Below are positions 43,891 through 53,720 of a stretch of 53,720 bases of DNA, piece by piece (the stretch's first letter is position 1; the number at the start of each line of letters is the position of its first letter). The notes beneath the pieces were generated by a model. The model saw nothing but the letters and a program-made list of their open reading frames with translations, made no database searches and was not told where the DNA came from. The stretch is from Gammaproteobacteria bacterium (lineage in GTDB: Bacteria > Pseudomonadota > Gammaproteobacteria > AKS1). The DNA is taken from positions 1 through 53,720 of the forward strand of contig JALTKS010000074.1 of NCBI GenBank assembly GCA_027006175.1, written 5' to 3'. A program made the position numbers and the translations under genes.

Positions 43891-45453
43891 ATGTCTGCTA
43901 TCCGTCGCGCACTCATCAGTGTTTCTGACAAAACCGGTATTGTTGAATTTGCTGCCGCTCTTGCGGCACAGAATATTGAGATTTTATCAACCGGTGGCAC
44001 CGCTAAAATGCTCGCAGACAGTGGTATTGCGGTCATTGAAGTCTCTGACTACACCGGCTTCCCGGAAATGATGGACGGGCGTGTAAAAACCTTGCACCCC
44101 AAAGTGCACGGTGGTTTATTAGGTCGTCGTGGTACCGATGATGCCGTGATGCAGGAACATGACATTCCACCGATTGATATGGTGGTGGTTAATCTCTACC
44201 CTTTCGCCGCCACCATCGCTCGTGATGATTGTGATCTTCCAATGGCAATTGAAAATATCGATATTGGTGGTCCCACCATGCTTCGCGCAGCCGCCAAAAA
44301 TCACGCGGCAGTAACGGTTGTGGTTGATGCCGCCGATTACCAACGTGTACTCGATGAAATGAGCAAAAATGCGAATGCCATTAGCGATGCAACCCGCTTT
44401 GATCTCGCGGTTAAAACATTTGAACACACCGCGCAATATGATGGTGCTATTGCTAACTATTTAGGTGCGATTGGTGATGATGATAAACCTGCTGGTTTTC
44501 CCCGCACCTTCAATAGCCAGTACATCAAAACACAGGAAATGCGCTACGGTGAAAACCCTCATCAATCGGCTGCGTTTTACATTGAAGCCGGTGCGAAAGA
44601 AGCCAGCATTAGCACAGCCAAACAATTACAGGGTAAAGAGCTTTCCTATAACAATATTGGCGACACCGATGCCGCCCTGGAGTGCGTTAAACAATTTAGC
44701 GATGCACCAAGCTGTGTCATTGTTAAACATGCCAACCCCTGTGGTGTTGCAACCGGTGGCTCATTATTAGAAGCCTATGATCGCGCTTACAGCACTGATC
44801 CTGAATCTGCTTTCGGCGGCATTATTGCCTTCAATGGTGAACTTGATGCTGAAACAGCGCAAACGATTGTTGACCGCCAATTCGTGGAAGTCATTATTGC
44901 GCCTACCGTTAGTACCGCTGCGATTGAGGTTGTAAAAGCAAAGAAGAATGTTCGCCTATTAGAATGTGGTCAGTGGCCAAACGAAGCGTCAAACCGACTG
45001 GACTTCAAGCGCGTGAACGGCGGCCTGTTAGTTCAAGATGCCGACTTATTGCTTGATAATGACATCAAGATTGTCACTAAACGCGAACCAACCAAGCAGG
45101 AAATGCTCGACTTACTATTCAGCTGGAAGGTAGCTAAATACGTTAAATCCAATGCGATTGTCTATGCGCGTGATGGCATGACTATCGGCGTTGGTGCAGG
45201 CCAAATGAGTCGTATTAACTCAGCGCGTATTGCCGGGATTAAAGCCGAACATGCCAAACTGGAAGTAAACGGTTCCGTCATGGCCAGTGATGCATTCTTT
45301 CCTTTCCGTGATGGTCTTGATCAAGCTGCCAGTGTGGGTATTCGTGCGGTTATTCAACCGGGTGGTTCCATGCGTGATGATGAAGTGATTGCAGCAGCGG
45401 ATGAAAATGATATTGCGATGGTCTTTACCAGTATGCGGCACTTTAGACACTAA
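43891..45453 (+). CDS. purH: Bifunctional AICAR formyltransferase / IMP cyclohydrolase
   Basis: 520 residues. The N-terminal IMP cyclohydrolase domain (MGS-like) begins [19 protein letters not shown] and contains [18 protein letters not shown]. The C-terminal formyltransferase domain begins about residue 195 with [13 protein letters not shown] and includes [10 protein letters not shown] and [14 protein letters not shown]. PurH performs the last two steps of IMP synthesis. The stop overlaps the sensor-kinase stop on the other strand by four bases. purD, normally next, is displaced by two opposite-strand genes. Confidence 0.97.
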   Translation: MSAIRRALISVSDKTGIVEFAAALAAQNIEILSTGGTAKMLADSGIAVIEVSDYTGFPEMMDGRVKTLHPKVHGGLLGRRGTDDAVMQEHDIPPIDMVVVNLYPFAATIARDDCDLPMAIENIDIGGPTMLRAAAKNHAAVTVVVDAADYQRVLDEMSKNANAISDATRFDLAVKTFEHTAQYDGAIANYLGAIGDDDKPAGFPRTFNSQYIKTQEMRYGENPHQSAAFYIEAGAKEASISTAKQLQGKELSYNNIGDTDAALECVKQFSDAPSCVIVKHANPCGVATGGSLLEAYDRAYSTDPESAFGGIIAFNGELDAETAQTIVDRQFVEVIIAPTVSTAAIEVVKAKKNVRLLECGQWPNEASNRLDFKRVNGGLLVQDADLLLDNDIKIVTKREPTKQEMLDLLFSWKVAKYVKSNAIVYARDGMTIGVGAGQMSRINSARIAGIKAEHAKLEVNGSVMASDAFFPFRDGLDQAASVGIRAVIQPGGSMRDDEVIAAADENDIAMVFTSMRHFRH

Positions 45454-48056
45454 GCGTCGTCTATTAAGCTACGTACTCGCCCCAGTAATTGTTCCGCTGA
45501 ATAGGGTTTATCAATAATCGTTTTGGTATAGGGATTATCTTTTTCCTTACCAAGACGCTCACTTGAATAACCACTCACCAACTGAATCTTAACATCTGGA
45601 TACATACGTTTTACCTTCCGTGCTAATTCATAACCATCGACGCCCGGCATAATGACGTCACTAACCATGACATCGATTTTATTGCGCGACAACGTCCATA
45701 GCGCACCATCTGCGCCCTCGGCACAGAACACCTGATAACCACGCTGCTGAAATATATCTTTACCCAGATCCAGTAAGGCGACCTCATCATCAACCAGTAA
45801 AATATTTTCAGTGCCACTTAAATTATCATCTTCTGTATTGCTAGCTACTTCTTGTTCTATCATATTTTCATCAGACATTGTGCGAGGAAAATACATCGTA
45901 AACTCAGTACCTACACCCACTTCTGAAAAAACTTTAATAACGCCATTACAACGTTCCATAAAACCAAAGACCTGGCTTAAACCAAGCCCCGTTCCTCGCT
46001 CACCTTTAGTAGTAAAAAATGGATCGAATATTTTATTGACCATTTGTTCATCCATGCCGATTCCCGTGTCTATCAACGATAACCGGACATAATCACCAGC
46101 ACAGGGTAAACCTAAATTATCAGCCTCTCTCGGTGATAATTTTTCATTTAATGATAGATAGGTTAACTTGCCACCAGCAGGCATTGCATGCATAGCATTA
46201 ATACTTAAATTCAAGATAGCATCTTCAAGCTCACCTTTGTCTACTAACGTAAACCAGAGTTCATCATCCAGTTTCAGGTTAATATGAATGCGCGCAGTTA
46301 ATGTTTTCTTTAACATATTAATGTCATCTTTCAAGACATCATTAATATTTACACATGACTGTGTTGAAGCTGTTTGACCTGAAAATGACAATAACTTTCT
46401 GGTTAATGCAGCACCGCGCTGCCCCGCTTCTTTAATTTCTTTTGCGAAATGCTGGTTAGATGAGCCATCATCCAGATTACGACTCAATATCTCTGAATAA
46501 CCGATAATCACATTGAGCATATTATTAAAATCATGTGCAACACCACCGGTTAACTTCCCAAGTGCATCCATTTTTTGGGTACGACGTAACATTTCACTTT
46601 GCTTTCGCTGCTCGGTTATATCAGTTGAAATACTACATAACGCATAAGGCTCACCATCCGAATCAAATAAACAGAATTTGGTGCTTGAATATAAATGCAT
46701 ATTTTCAGCGTGTGGTATCTTCTCTTCTGACTGAAGTGATATACGTGATGCAATAACGTCTTGATCGTTATTCACCAATTCTTCTGCCACTTCAAAAGGA
46801 AAAACATCATATGTTGTTTTACCTACAACATCCTCATTCGATCTTCCTAAAAGCTTTTCATATTCGCGGTTAATCATAATGAACTTGCCATCAAGACTCT
46901 TAACACAAATCGCCGCAGGGCTATTATTCATAATTGCCTGCAAATGAGCTTCATTGTTCTTAACTGATTCTTGTAAGGCATATTCTTCTGTGACGTTTCT
47001 GAATACAAGAATAACACCAATGATATTGTCACTTTCATCAATAATAGGCGCAGCACTATCTGAAATCTGATATTCCTTTCCATCCCTTGCTAATAACAAA
47101 CTGTGATTTGCCAACCCAACAATTTTTCCTGATTCAAGTACTTGATCAACAGGGCTAACCATTGCTTTTCGTGTCAATGCATTTACGATAGGAAATACTT
47201 CAAATAAGGCTTTACCTTTTGCTTCCTCAATTGTCCATGCCGTTAACTCTTCTGCAATAGGATTCATTCTTGTGATATACCCTTTATTGTCAGTCGCAAT
47301 AACGGCATCACCAATACTGTTTAATGTTTGTGATAAATTTTGCTCACTCTTTGATAACAGTGAAATTGAGTTAACGATATTGCGTTGCATTAAATGAAAT
47401 GCATCTACCAACAAATCAAATTCATCCTGTTTGTTACTATCGTTCTCAGGACGGTCAAGAACCAGAGTACTATTTAGATTATCAATACTCACACCCTTGG
47501 CGTACTCAGCAAATTGACGTAGGTGTCTGCCAATTAAATAGTAAAACAGAAATATCATGAAGCCACTAATAAGAAATGTTTTTAGTGCATTACCCAAAAT
47601 TATTGCTAATGCCTGATTAATAATATGCTGATATATATTACTAAGGCTTGCGGCAACATGTAGCACCCCAATGTTTTGCTTTTGCCCTCGAAAGGTGTAC
47701 ATCAAGGGATATTCTCTAAAAACGACATTGTCATCAGGCATACTGCCTGATTCAGCAATAAGCTGCGTACCTTCATAGATTCTAACATGAACGATACCCG
47801 GTAACCGCAAAAGATTTTCTACATCACGGTTGAGTTCATCCTTATTCGCCACCCATACGCGTGATGCAATCGTATCAACATAAGTAACACCGATTTCTTC
47901 CAGACGTGTATCGATCTCACTTACATCATTCGTGTAAATTTCATATAACTGGAAACTAGAGGTAAATATTGTTATAAACGTACTGGCTAATACCACATAG
48001 ATCACCAGTCGCCTTGCAAGACGACTACTACGTTTAAAAATATTGCTTTTCATCAT
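45450..48056 (-). CDS. Hybrid sensor histidine kinase with PAS domains and receiver
   Basis: 868 residues. Two membrane helices (about 20-40 and 155-180) frame a periplasmic sensor segment. HAMP-like and coiled linker residues lead to two PAS domains: about 240-360 ([22 protein letters not shown]) and 370-490 ([25 protein letters not shown]). The HisKA region [21 protein letters not shown] holds the phosphorylated His. The HATPase has [17 protein letters not shown] and GTGLGLSQV. The receiver domain has VSDVIMPG. The kinase resembles hybrid kinases without a linked output gene. A binding-protein gene lies 3 bp upstream, so it may sense what that protein binds. Confidence 0.9.
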   Translation of the reverse strand: MMKSNIFKRSSRLARRLVIYVVLASTFITIFTSSFQLYEIYTNDVSEIDTRLEEIGVTYVDTIASRVWVANKDELNRDVENLLRLPGIVHVRIYEGTQLIAESGSMPDDNVVFREYPLMYTFRGQKQNIGVLHVAASLSNIYQHIINQALAIILGNALKTFLISGFMIFLFYYLIGRHLRQFAEYAKGVSIDNLNSTLVLDRPENDSNKQDEFDLLVDAFHLMQRNIVNSISLLSKSEQNLSQTLNSIGDAVIATDNKGYITRMNPIAEELTAWTIEEAKGKALFEVFPIVNALTRKAMVSPVDQVLESGKIVGLANHSLLLARDGKEYQISDSAAPIIDESDNIIGVILVFRNVTEEYALQESVKNNEAHLQAIMNNSPAAICVKSLDGKFIMINREYEKLLGRSNEDVVGKTTYDVFPFEVAEELVNNDQDVIASRISLQSEEKIPHAENMHLYSSTKFCLFDSDGEPYALCSISTDITEQRKQSEMLRRTQKMDALGKLTGGVAHDFNNMLNVIIGYSEILSRNLDDGSSNQHFAKEIKEAGQRGAALTRKLLSFSGQTASTQSCVNINDVLKDDINMLKKTLTARIHINLKLDDELWFTLVDKGELEDAILNLSINAMHAMPAGGKLTYLSLNEKLSPREADNLGLPCAGDYVRLSLIDTGIGMDEQMVNKIFDPFFTTKGERGTGLGLSQVFGFMERCNGVIKVFSEVGVGTEFTMYFPRTMSDENMIEQEVASNTEDDNLSGTENILLVDDEVALLDLGKDIFQQRGYQVFCAEGADGALWTLSRNKIDVMVSDVIMPGVDGYELARKVKRMYPDVKIQLVSGYSSERLGKEKDNPYTKTIIDKPYSAEQLLGRVRSLIDDA

Positions 48057-48059
48057 TCG

Positions 48060-48821
48060 TTATTTTTGTACATGGTTATCATGTACTTTTCCAACGTGGT
48101 CATTAAAAGGCATTAAATATTTATTAAATAATTTCTGATAACTACCGTCTTGCTTCATTGCTACTAGCTCATGACTCAATAACGGTACAAGTGCTTTATG
48201 TTTTTTATGTAAGTAAATATACATTTCTTTTATTGCAAGTGGTTTCTCCGCCATTTGCACTCCATTCATTTTCATTTTATGAAGAAAAAAATGTCCTCCC
48301 CATCGTTCATACAAAATAATATCGGTGCGTTTTCTTCTTAACAAATTAAATAAACTCTCAGCATCACTGGTACGACTTATTTCTGCAGTATCAGGGACAT
48401 TCTTTTCAAAAATTTTCCATCCATTGACATAAGCCACACTTTTATTCGACAAGTCCTGCCAGCCATGTTGTAACGTAAAATCTTTGTATGAAAAACCAAC
48501 AAAGGCCCAATCCATCACTTTCTCAGGTACTCGTATCAAGTTCTTGTATACCTTATCAAGGCCCTTTACTCGACTCATTTCACCATCAACAATACCACTG
48601 TTCGAATTAACAAGACCTCGTTCAGCTGGCAAGTGTATTGCTTTTAATTCATATCCTATCCGTCGAAAAGCTTCTTTGGAGACTAAATCTAAAAAACCAG
48701 ATTGGTCCGCAGTATTTAATGGTGGTTGACCCGTTACATTTAACTCAATGTTTTTATCATTTGCCATGATATAGACAGGGAACATCAACAAAATCAAGAT
48801 GATAATAGTTAATCGTTTCAT
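48060..48821 (-). CDS. Periplasmic substrate-binding protein, SBP_bac_3-like
   Basis: 253 residues from ATG 48821 (behind GGAG), giving a clean signal peptide LTIIILILLMFPVYIMA. A frame extension to 48863 would spoil it. The mature part resembles family 3 amino-acid-type binding proteins: FLDLVSKEAFRRIGYELKAIHLPAERGLVNSNSG, then GEMSRVKGLDKVYKNLIRVPE. No permease or ATPase is nearby. Standing just before a hybrid kinase, it is more likely a sensory ligand-binding protein than a transporter part. Confidence 0.78.
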   Translation of the reverse strand: MKRLTIIILILLMFPVYIMANDKNIELNVTGQPPLNTADQSGFLDLVSKEAFRRIGYELKAIHLPAERGLVNSNSGIVDGEMSRVKGLDKVYKNLIRVPEKVMDWAFVGFSYKDFTLQHGWQDLSNKSVAYVNGWKIFEKNVPDTAEISRTSDAESLFNLLRRKRTDIILYERWGGHFFLHKMKMNGVQMAEKPLAIKEMYIYLHKKHKALVPLLSHELVAMKQDGSYQKLFNKYLMPFNDHVGKVHDNHVQK

Positions 48822-49037
48822 TATTACTCCATGTAATAAAATAAAAGATTCTGGATCTAACACCCACGGTCATATCAGCGAAACTACGCTTCGTTTCTTG
48901 GTACTAATCGTTTAAAATCCTACCCATTCAACTATAGCACTGCGTTTAAAGTATTTTTGTTAATTATTTGTAACAATTCCAGCCCTCTCAATGCATTATA
49001 GGCTCACTTTTACGCACTTTTATAAGGCAATAACGTA

Positions 49038-50330
49038 ATGATGAATATTCTTGTCGTCGGCGGCGGCGGTCGTGAACATGCATTAGCATGGAAATTAGCC
49101 CAATCATCACTTGCTCAGCAAATCTTTGTTGCGCCAGGTAATGCTGGCACAGAACTGGAATCGGCAATAACAAATGTTGCCCTTGCGGCCGATGATATCA
49201 ATGGCTTACTGGACTTTGCAAAATCAAATGATATTCATTTAACCGTGATTGGGCCTGAAGTGCCGCTGGTACTGGGTATTGTTGACCAATTCGAGGCTGC
49301 CGGCTTACGTTGCTTTGGCCCACGTCAAGCGCCTGCACAACTGGAAGGCTCCAAAGCTTTCACTAAAGACTTCCTGGATCGCCACCACATTCCAACCGCC
49401 TGGTACGATGTCTTCACTGAGATTGAACCCGCGATTGCCTTTATTGAAGAAAAAGGCGCACCGATTGTTATCAAAGCTGACGGACTTGCTGCCGGTAAAG
49501 GGGTTATTGTTGCGCAAAGCAATGAAGAAGCGATTGCTGCCGTAAAAGACATGCTGGCGGGCAATGTATTTGGCGAGGCCGGCTCACGCGTCGTCATCGA
49601 AGAGTTTTTAGCTGGTGAGGAAGCCAGTTTTATCGCCATGGTCGATGGCAAACATATTCTTCCTATGGCAACCTCTCAGGATCATAAAGCCAGAGATGAC
49701 GGTGACACCGGCCCCAATACAGGCGGAATGGGTGCCTACTCTCCCGCACCTGTTGTAACGCCAGAGATAGAACAACGCATTATGGATGAGGTTATTCGCC
49801 CAACGGTTGATGGCCTGGCCAATGAAGGCATGCCCTACACGGGGTTCCTTTACGCAGGTATCATGCTTGGTGAAGATGGTATCCCTAAAGTACTTGAATA
49901 CAACTGTCGTTTTGGTGATCCGGAAACCCAACCTATTATGCTGCGCTTAAAATCTGATTTAGTCAGTTTGATTAACGCTGCACTTGATGGAAATCTGGAC
50001 GCTGTTTCTGCTGAATGGGATCCTCGTAGTTCGCTCGGTGTCGTATTAGCGGCAGGTGGTTACCCTGATACTTATGACAAAGGTGATGTCATACAAGGCT
50101 TACCTGAACATGAACTGGAAAGTGAAAAAGTATTTCATGCGGGAACCAGCCGTGATGATGCCAATAATATTGTAACGGCAGGGGGACGCGTACTTTGTGT
50201 CACAGCTCTTGGGACAGATATCGCTGATGCACAAACACGAGCCTATCAACTTGCGAATAAAATAAACTGGAGTGGCCGTTATATGCGTCATGATATTGGC
50301 CATCGCGCTATTTCCCGAGTAAAAAACTAG
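49038..50330 (+). CDS. purD: Phosphoribosylamine-glycine ligase
   Basis: 430 residues, ATP-grasp GARS. VVGGGGREHALAWKLAQSS, VIGPEVPLVLGIVDQFEAAGLRCFGP, VIKADGLAAGKGVIVA, RDDGDTGPNTGGMGAYSPAP and LEYNCRFGDPETQPIM are all family motifs. It condenses phosphoribosylamine and glycine in purine synthesis. ATG 49038 or 49041 is equally possible. In related genomes it follows purH directly; here 3.6 kb of opposite-strand signalling genes intervene, so it needs its own promoter. Confidence 0.97.
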   Translation: MMNILVVGGGGREHALAWKLAQSSLAQQIFVAPGNAGTELESAITNVALAADDINGLLDFAKSNDIHLTVIGPEVPLVLGIVDQFEAAGLRCFGPRQAPAQLEGSKAFTKDFLDRHHIPTAWYDVFTEIEPAIAFIEEKGAPIVIKADGLAAGKGVIVAQSNEEAIAAVKDMLAGNVFGEAGSRVVIEEFLAGEEASFIAMVDGKHILPMATSQDHKARDDGDTGPNTGGMGAYSPAPVVTPEIEQRIMDEVIRPTVDGLANEGMPYTGFLYAGIMLGEDGIPKVLEYNCRFGDPETQPIMLRLKSDLVSLINAALDGNLDAVSAEWDPRSSLGVVLAAGGYPDTYDKGDVIQGLPEHELESEKVFHAGTSRDDANNIVTAGGRVLCVTALGTDIADAQTRAYQLANKINWSGRYMRHDIGHRAISRVKN

Positions 50331-50523
50331 AGTATTAAATAGCATTATCCATCTATAAAAATAAAAATGTCAGAAGTAGGAAATACCTCACAAAACACAA
50401 CGTAGACATAATGTACTATTGTGGATAGTTAGACTCTGTCTTAATCTGCGTCTAAATAATAAAAAAGTTATGCAATTAGGGATTTAAAAAAGTATAAAAA
50501 ACCAACTTAGGGAGAAATAAACA
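50331..50523. promoter_or_regulatory. Intergenic region before the di-haem protein gene
   Basis: A 193-bp AT-rich gap. A 6-bp inverted repeat, TTAGAC (50429-50434) with GTCTAA (50450-50455), could be an operator. The gap ends with the strong ribosome-binding site AGGGAGAA. No coding frame is supported. Confidence 0.35.
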
Positions 50524-51987
50524 ATGACGTTACGTTCTATCAGTATCGCCTGTGCGTTCGCGCTGGCTACACCACTTTCGGCATCTGCCAATGATGTGGA
50601 TCTCAACAAACTGTACTCTGGCACCAATCGAGTTCAACAGGCAGATCTTGCCACTATGTCACGTGATGAAATTCGTCTTGCTGGCATGCGTATGTTCACC
50701 AAACCCTTCTTGACTTCTGAAGGTTTTGGCGATGGCAATGACACGAATCCATCCGGTGCTCAAACTGAACGAGGATCAATCCAGGGTATTGGCACTTTTC
50801 AGCGCGTTGGTGGGCTTGATGGTCAAACATGTCTTGAATGTCACAGTATTATTAGCCGCCGTACTGTACCAATGAAATTTGGTATTGGTGGTGTTGGTGG
50901 TGTTAACAATTCTGTGATCGGTGCCGGTGGTAATACCTTTGTTGATTTAAACCTCAGCCTGCAAAGTGGTGGCGACTCCAAGAAAAATATCGATGGTCGT
51001 GTTATTAACCCACCTTTCATTTTTGGATCAGGTGGTGTTGAACAAGTTTCAAATGAAATGACCATTGAACTTCAAGCACAAATCGCAGCAGCTCCTGCCA
51101 ATACAACAACGGCATTAAACGCTAAAGGCGTGAGTTTTGGTTCTATCACTAAAGACGCAGCCGGTGATATCGTTGTCGATGGCGATGGCAATGCACTCGG
51201 TGCTGAAGGTACATTTGATCTAAGAGCAGAAAGCCCAGACTTTATGGTTGTTGCACCATTTGGTCGTAAAGGTGATGCAAAAACAACCCGTACATTCGAT
51301 GTCGGTGCCTTATCATTCCATATGGGCATGGCTGTTGACGGCGGCGTAGATCACGATAATGATGGTGTTGTACACGAAATTACTGAAGGCGAATTATCTG
51401 CACTTAGCGTCTTTGTTGCGACAACTCAAACCCCCATTGCCAAACATCCACATGGCAAAGCACTACGTGGTCGCCAAATTATTAAAGACATCGGTTGTAC
51501 AGAATGTCATATCCCAAAAATGGAAACCAACAGCAAATTTCTTGGCTTCCGTTCACCTGAAATTGCTCAGGACCCTACCGCAAATGTACACACAACCATT
51601 GATTTGACGAAGAAACCAATGCACTTTAAGAGAAATCATCAAGGTGGTGTCACCGTACCATTATATGCTGACTTAAAACGTCACTACATGGGCGCTGATC
51701 TGGCAGAATTTGATGGTGATTCTATGTTCACAACGGGTCGTCTTTGGGGTGTCGCTGATACAGCACCTTACCTTCATGATGGCCGCGCCTTAACCATAAT
51801 AGATGCTATTAAAATGCACGGTCAACCTGACAGTGAAGCCTTTGATGCGGTTAATAACTTTAATGGCCTAAGCAATAGTGATCAGGAGGCCGTGCTAGCC
51901 TTCCTCGATACACTTCGTACGCCTAATGGTACATTTAAGAAATTGAATCGACTTGCAAGGAAAGTAGCAAGACAACAAGGTCAGTAA
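50524..51987 (+). CDS. Periplasmic di-haem oxidoreductase family protein (DHOR, c-type cytochrome)
   Basis: 487 residues with a Sec signal peptide (SIACAFALATPLSASA). Two CXXCH haem-binding sites are at CLECH (Cys103, Cys106, His107) and CTECH (Cys325, Cys328, His329). Between them is PPFIFGSGGVEQVS, and near the end LWGVADTAPYLHDGRALTIIDAI, a pattern of the di-haem oxidoreductase/MauG-CcpA superfamily. It probably moves electrons or oxidises a substrate in the periplasm, but no specific reaction can be assigned. The gene stands alone with a strong terminator, so it is a single transcription unit. Confidence 0.85.
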   Translation: MTLRSISIACAFALATPLSASANDVDLNKLYSGTNRVQQADLATMSRDEIRLAGMRMFTKPFLTSEGFGDGNDTNPSGAQTERGSIQGIGTFQRVGGLDGQTCLECHSIISRRTVPMKFGIGGVGGVNNSVIGAGGNTFVDLNLSLQSGGDSKKNIDGRVINPPFIFGSGGVEQVSNEMTIELQAQIAAAPANTTTALNAKGVSFGSITKDAAGDIVVDGDGNALGAEGTFDLRAESPDFMVVAPFGRKGDAKTTRTFDVGALSFHMGMAVDGGVDHDNDGVVHEITEGELSALSVFVATTQTPIAKHPHGKALRGRQIIKDIGCTECHIPKMETNSKFLGFRSPEIAQDPTANVHTTIDLTKKPMHFKRNHQGGVTVPLYADLKRHYMGADLAEFDGDSMFTTGRLWGVADTAPYLHDGRALTIIDAIKMHGQPDSEAFDAVNNFNGLSNSDQEAVLAFLDTLRTPNGTFKKLNRLARKVARQQGQ

Positions 51988-52022
51988 AAAATATGAATGG
52001 TTAATCTATTCATAACATCATT

Positions 52023-52053
52023 AAGAAAGGGAGCCTTGGCTCCCTTTCTTTTT
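52023..52053. terminator. Strong bidirectional terminator
   Basis: AAGAAAGGGAGCC and GGCTCCCTTTCTT form a 13-bp perfect stem with a 2-nt loop. It is flanked by T-runs on both strands, between the convergent di-haem gene and response-regulator gene. Confidence 0.9.
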
Positions 52054-52078
52054 GTTTAAATTTCGCTTAAACAAATAT

Positions 52079-52483
52079 CTAATCTGTCGTTTCTGACGTA
52101 TTCAAACATTTTTCCACTTCACTTAGCAGATGATCAACTTTGATCGGCTTTGCCAAAAACTGGTAATTGCCTTCCTGATTATCAACCATCATTTCCTGTT
52201 CTTCTGAAATGATGCTGGTTAGAAAAATAATGGGAATAGCTTGAGTAGAGATATTCTCAGATAAGTAATGCGCTGCCATTCCTCCACTCATATCCGGCAT
52301 CATAACATCCAGAATAATCAGATCTGGTACTTCCTGCATCGCCATGCTAATGCCGTCTTTGCCGTTAGAAGCGGTCAATACCTGATAATCACTCCGAGAT
52401 AGCAGTTCTTCCAAAAATGAGAGAAATGCATCATCGTCATCGACGACCAATAATTTAGGTAAATCAGAGGGTTTATCTGGCAT
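52079..52483 (-). CDS. Single-domain response regulator
   Basis: 134 residues consisting only of a receiver domain. The acidic pocket is VVDDDDAF, the phospho-acceptor Asp59 lies in LIILDVMMPDMSGG, Thr89 is in FLTSI and Lys112 in LAKPIK. There is no output domain, so it works through protein contacts or phosphorelay. No histidine kinase is adjacent on its strand. The nearest kinases or partners are the hybrid kinase ending at 45450 and the divergent HDOD protein, 168 bp away. Confidence 0.9.
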   Translation of the reverse strand: MPDKPSDLPKLLVVDDDDAFLSFLEELLSRSDYQVLTASNGKDGISMAMQEVPDLIILDVMMPDMSGGMAAHYLSENISTQAIPIIFLTSIISEEQEMMVDNQEGNYQFLAKPIKVDHLLSEVEKCLNTSETTD

Positions 52484-52651
52484 TGTGATCCATTTCCTTT
52501 AAAAAATCGTATAAGAACAGGAGAATTAAGCGCTATTCGTTATTATTGTTATAAAAACTAAAGTTTCCCGCCATTCCTCCGATAAACTAGTGTACACAAA
52601 AACACTATTCAATTAAATATAGCAAGCTACTGAACTAGATACGGAAATGAG

Positions 52652-53720
52652 ATGAGTCGCGATATTTCTATTCATGCCAGCTTGACCAGGAGTGGTCGAG
52701 ACTTTGAGGTATTACCCCATATTATTGATGGGAATCTAATCGATATGGCGAATACCAGTCATGTTCGACTACAAAATGTCGCGCGTAGCGTTCTACTCTC
52801 GGATGACAATAATTCTCTACTATTGGCCATTACACCCGCATCACATTGCATTGATATTGCGGCATTAGGGAGACAACTCCACCGCAATATGAAAGCAGCA
52901 GAACCTTCGGCAATTGAACTTTTGTTTCCAGAATGTCACAGCGAGAATCTGCCTCCTTTTAGTCTCGTTAGTGTATTGCCTTGTATTATCGATGCTAACC
53001 TGGCTGGACAAGACCAGATTTACTTTCCGACGGAAAATAATCAGTTAATCCGAATGGCTGCTGAAGACTTCCATGATCTGCTTGATCATGCTTTACATGG
53101 TTTTAATTTCTCATACCCAATGCCCGGTCATAAAGACAGTATTGAGCAGAAACAGGATTTAATTATCCTGCCCGCTATTCTGGAACAACGCCTGTCTGCA
53201 CTTGATGCACTGCCCAGTATTCCTGAAACAACTCGACAGCTGCTTCGTCTACTTAATAATGAACATACAAAAGTAAATGAACTTGCCTGTATTATCGATC
53301 AGGATCCGATGCTTTCTGTGCAACTTCTAAGACAAGCACGTTCTTCTTTATACGGTTTTGGCGGTAATATCGAAACAATCCAGCAAGCTATCTTGCAAGT
53401 ATTCGGCTATGACACAGCCCTGCATATGGCAATAGGTATGTCTGCTGCCAAAAGCTTTCAAGGTGCAAAACAAGGGCAGCTAGGCCAAAAGAATATTTAC
53501 CGAAATGCCGTATTAGTGTCTGCATTAAGTGAAACACTTGCTAAAAAGATGCCCATTTCCAAACGACCCGCCAAGGGCTCGGCTCAACTTGCAGGCTTAT
53601 TACATAACCTCGGTTATCTATTACTTTCTCACTTATTTAATGAAGAATATGATGATCTGAATAAACAAATTGGCAGTAATAAGGATTCTTCCATATGGGA
53701 GGCGATCAAACTTCGCTTTG
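52652..53720 (+). CDS. YbaK-like plus HDOD domain protein, 3' truncated by the window
   Basis: The frame is open from ATG 52652 to the window end (356 codons) without a stop. Residues about 10-150 resemble a YbaK/ProX aminoacyl-tRNA deacylase-like domain (HVRLQNVARSVLL, ITPASHCIDI). Its usual catalytic Lys position appears to be Arg45. From about 185 an HDOD domain begins, with LDALPSIPETTRQLLRLLNNEHTKVNELACIIDQDPMLSVQLL and AGLLHNLGYLLLSHLF. HDOD proteins act in signalling without hydrolase activity. The divergent single-domain response regulator suggests a signalling partnership. The C-terminal part is missing. Confidence 0.8.
   Translation, partial: MSRDISIHASLTRSGRDFEVLPHIIDGNLIDMANTSHVRLQNVARSVLLSDDNNSLLLAITPASHCIDIAALGRQLHRNMKAAEPSAIELLFPECHSENLPPFSLVSVLPCIIDANLAGQDQIYFPTENNQLIRMAAEDFHDLLDHALHGFNFSYPMPGHKDSIEQKQDLIILPAILEQRLSALDALPSIPETTRQLLRLLNNEHTKVNELACIIDQDPMLSVQLLRQARSSLYGFGGNIETIQQAILQVFGYDTALHMAIGMSAAKSFQGAKQGQLGQKNIYRNAVLVSALSETLAKKMPISKRPAKGSAQLAGLLHNLGYLLLSHLFNEEYDDLNKQIGSNKDSSIWEAIKLRF

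Noticed and set aside
45450-45453. Frameshift or fusion between purH and the kinase gene
   Set aside because: The two genes are convergent, and their stop codons simply overlap by four bases. Both proteins are complete.

Overview
The window is chromosomal DNA from a gammaproteobacterium. This rests on gene content and order, with no species assigned. It carries waaA, hldD, hldE, an ilvE-waaF-waaC-waaG-waaP lipopolysaccharide (LPS) core locus, glnE, pilU, groES/groEL, fxsA-cutA-dsbD, aroQ-accB-accC-prmA, dusB-fis and purH/purD. From established knowledge, the order glnE-ilvE-waaF-waaC-waaG-waaP-kinases-carbamoyltransferase-glycosyltransferase resembles the core locus of Pseudomonas aeruginosa. 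The order dsbD-aroQ-accB-accC-prmA-DUF3426-dusB-fis-purH-purD also matches that lineage. Base composition is moderate and looks AT-richer than Pseudomonas, so a marine or methylotroph-like gammaproteobacterium is plausible but unproven.

Layout. Positions 1-2231 (+) hold the end of a Pcm-type methyltransferase, a rhodanese and a TolC-family outer-membrane channel. Positions 2239-5908 (-) hold waaA, hldD and hldE, which make ADP-heptose and add Kdo. Positions 6058-7847 (+) hold an LpxL-type acyltransferase overlapping a Kdo/InaA-type kinase. Positions 7852-12371 are accessory: a GT-C-like membrane protein (-), a YejM/PbgA-like membrane sulfatase-fold protein (+) and a GT2 glycosyltransferase (+). 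Positions 12368-23925 (-) form one long, tightly packed core operon: CHCC zinc finger, waaF, waaC, waaG, waaP, methyltransferase, InaA-type kinase, a tandem two-kinase fusion, carbamoyltransferase, glycosyltransferase, FkbM methyltransferase and a second methyltransferase. ilvE and glnE lie upstream on the same strand.

Positions 27988-29181 (+) encode PilU. Positions 29182-32100 contain a LysR / pirin / nitroreductase module bracketed by two copies of an unusual palindromic repeat. Then come groEL-groES (-) under a perfect CIRCE operator, fxsA (-), and a long + strand run: cutA, dsbD (with a duplicated N-terminal domain), a TlpA-like lipoprotein, aroQ, accB, accC, prmA, a DUF3426 protein, dusB, fis and purH. 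A sensor kinase and periplasmic binding protein (-) sit between purH and purD. The window closes with a di-haem oxidoreductase, a single-domain response regulator and a truncated YbaK-HDOD protein.

The most unexpected structure is the repeat pair at 29194-29287 and 31807-31900. Both are exactly 94 bp, with a 50-nt core identical at 49 positions. Their 14-nt outer arms differ at six positions per side, yet five of the six changes keep the two arms complementary. No recombinase, reverse transcriptase or CRISPR system is present. Other points worth checking are the five kinase folds in the LPS genes, the tandem kinase fusion, the double alpha-domain DsbD, the CIRCE site, and the signalling pair that splits purH from purD.
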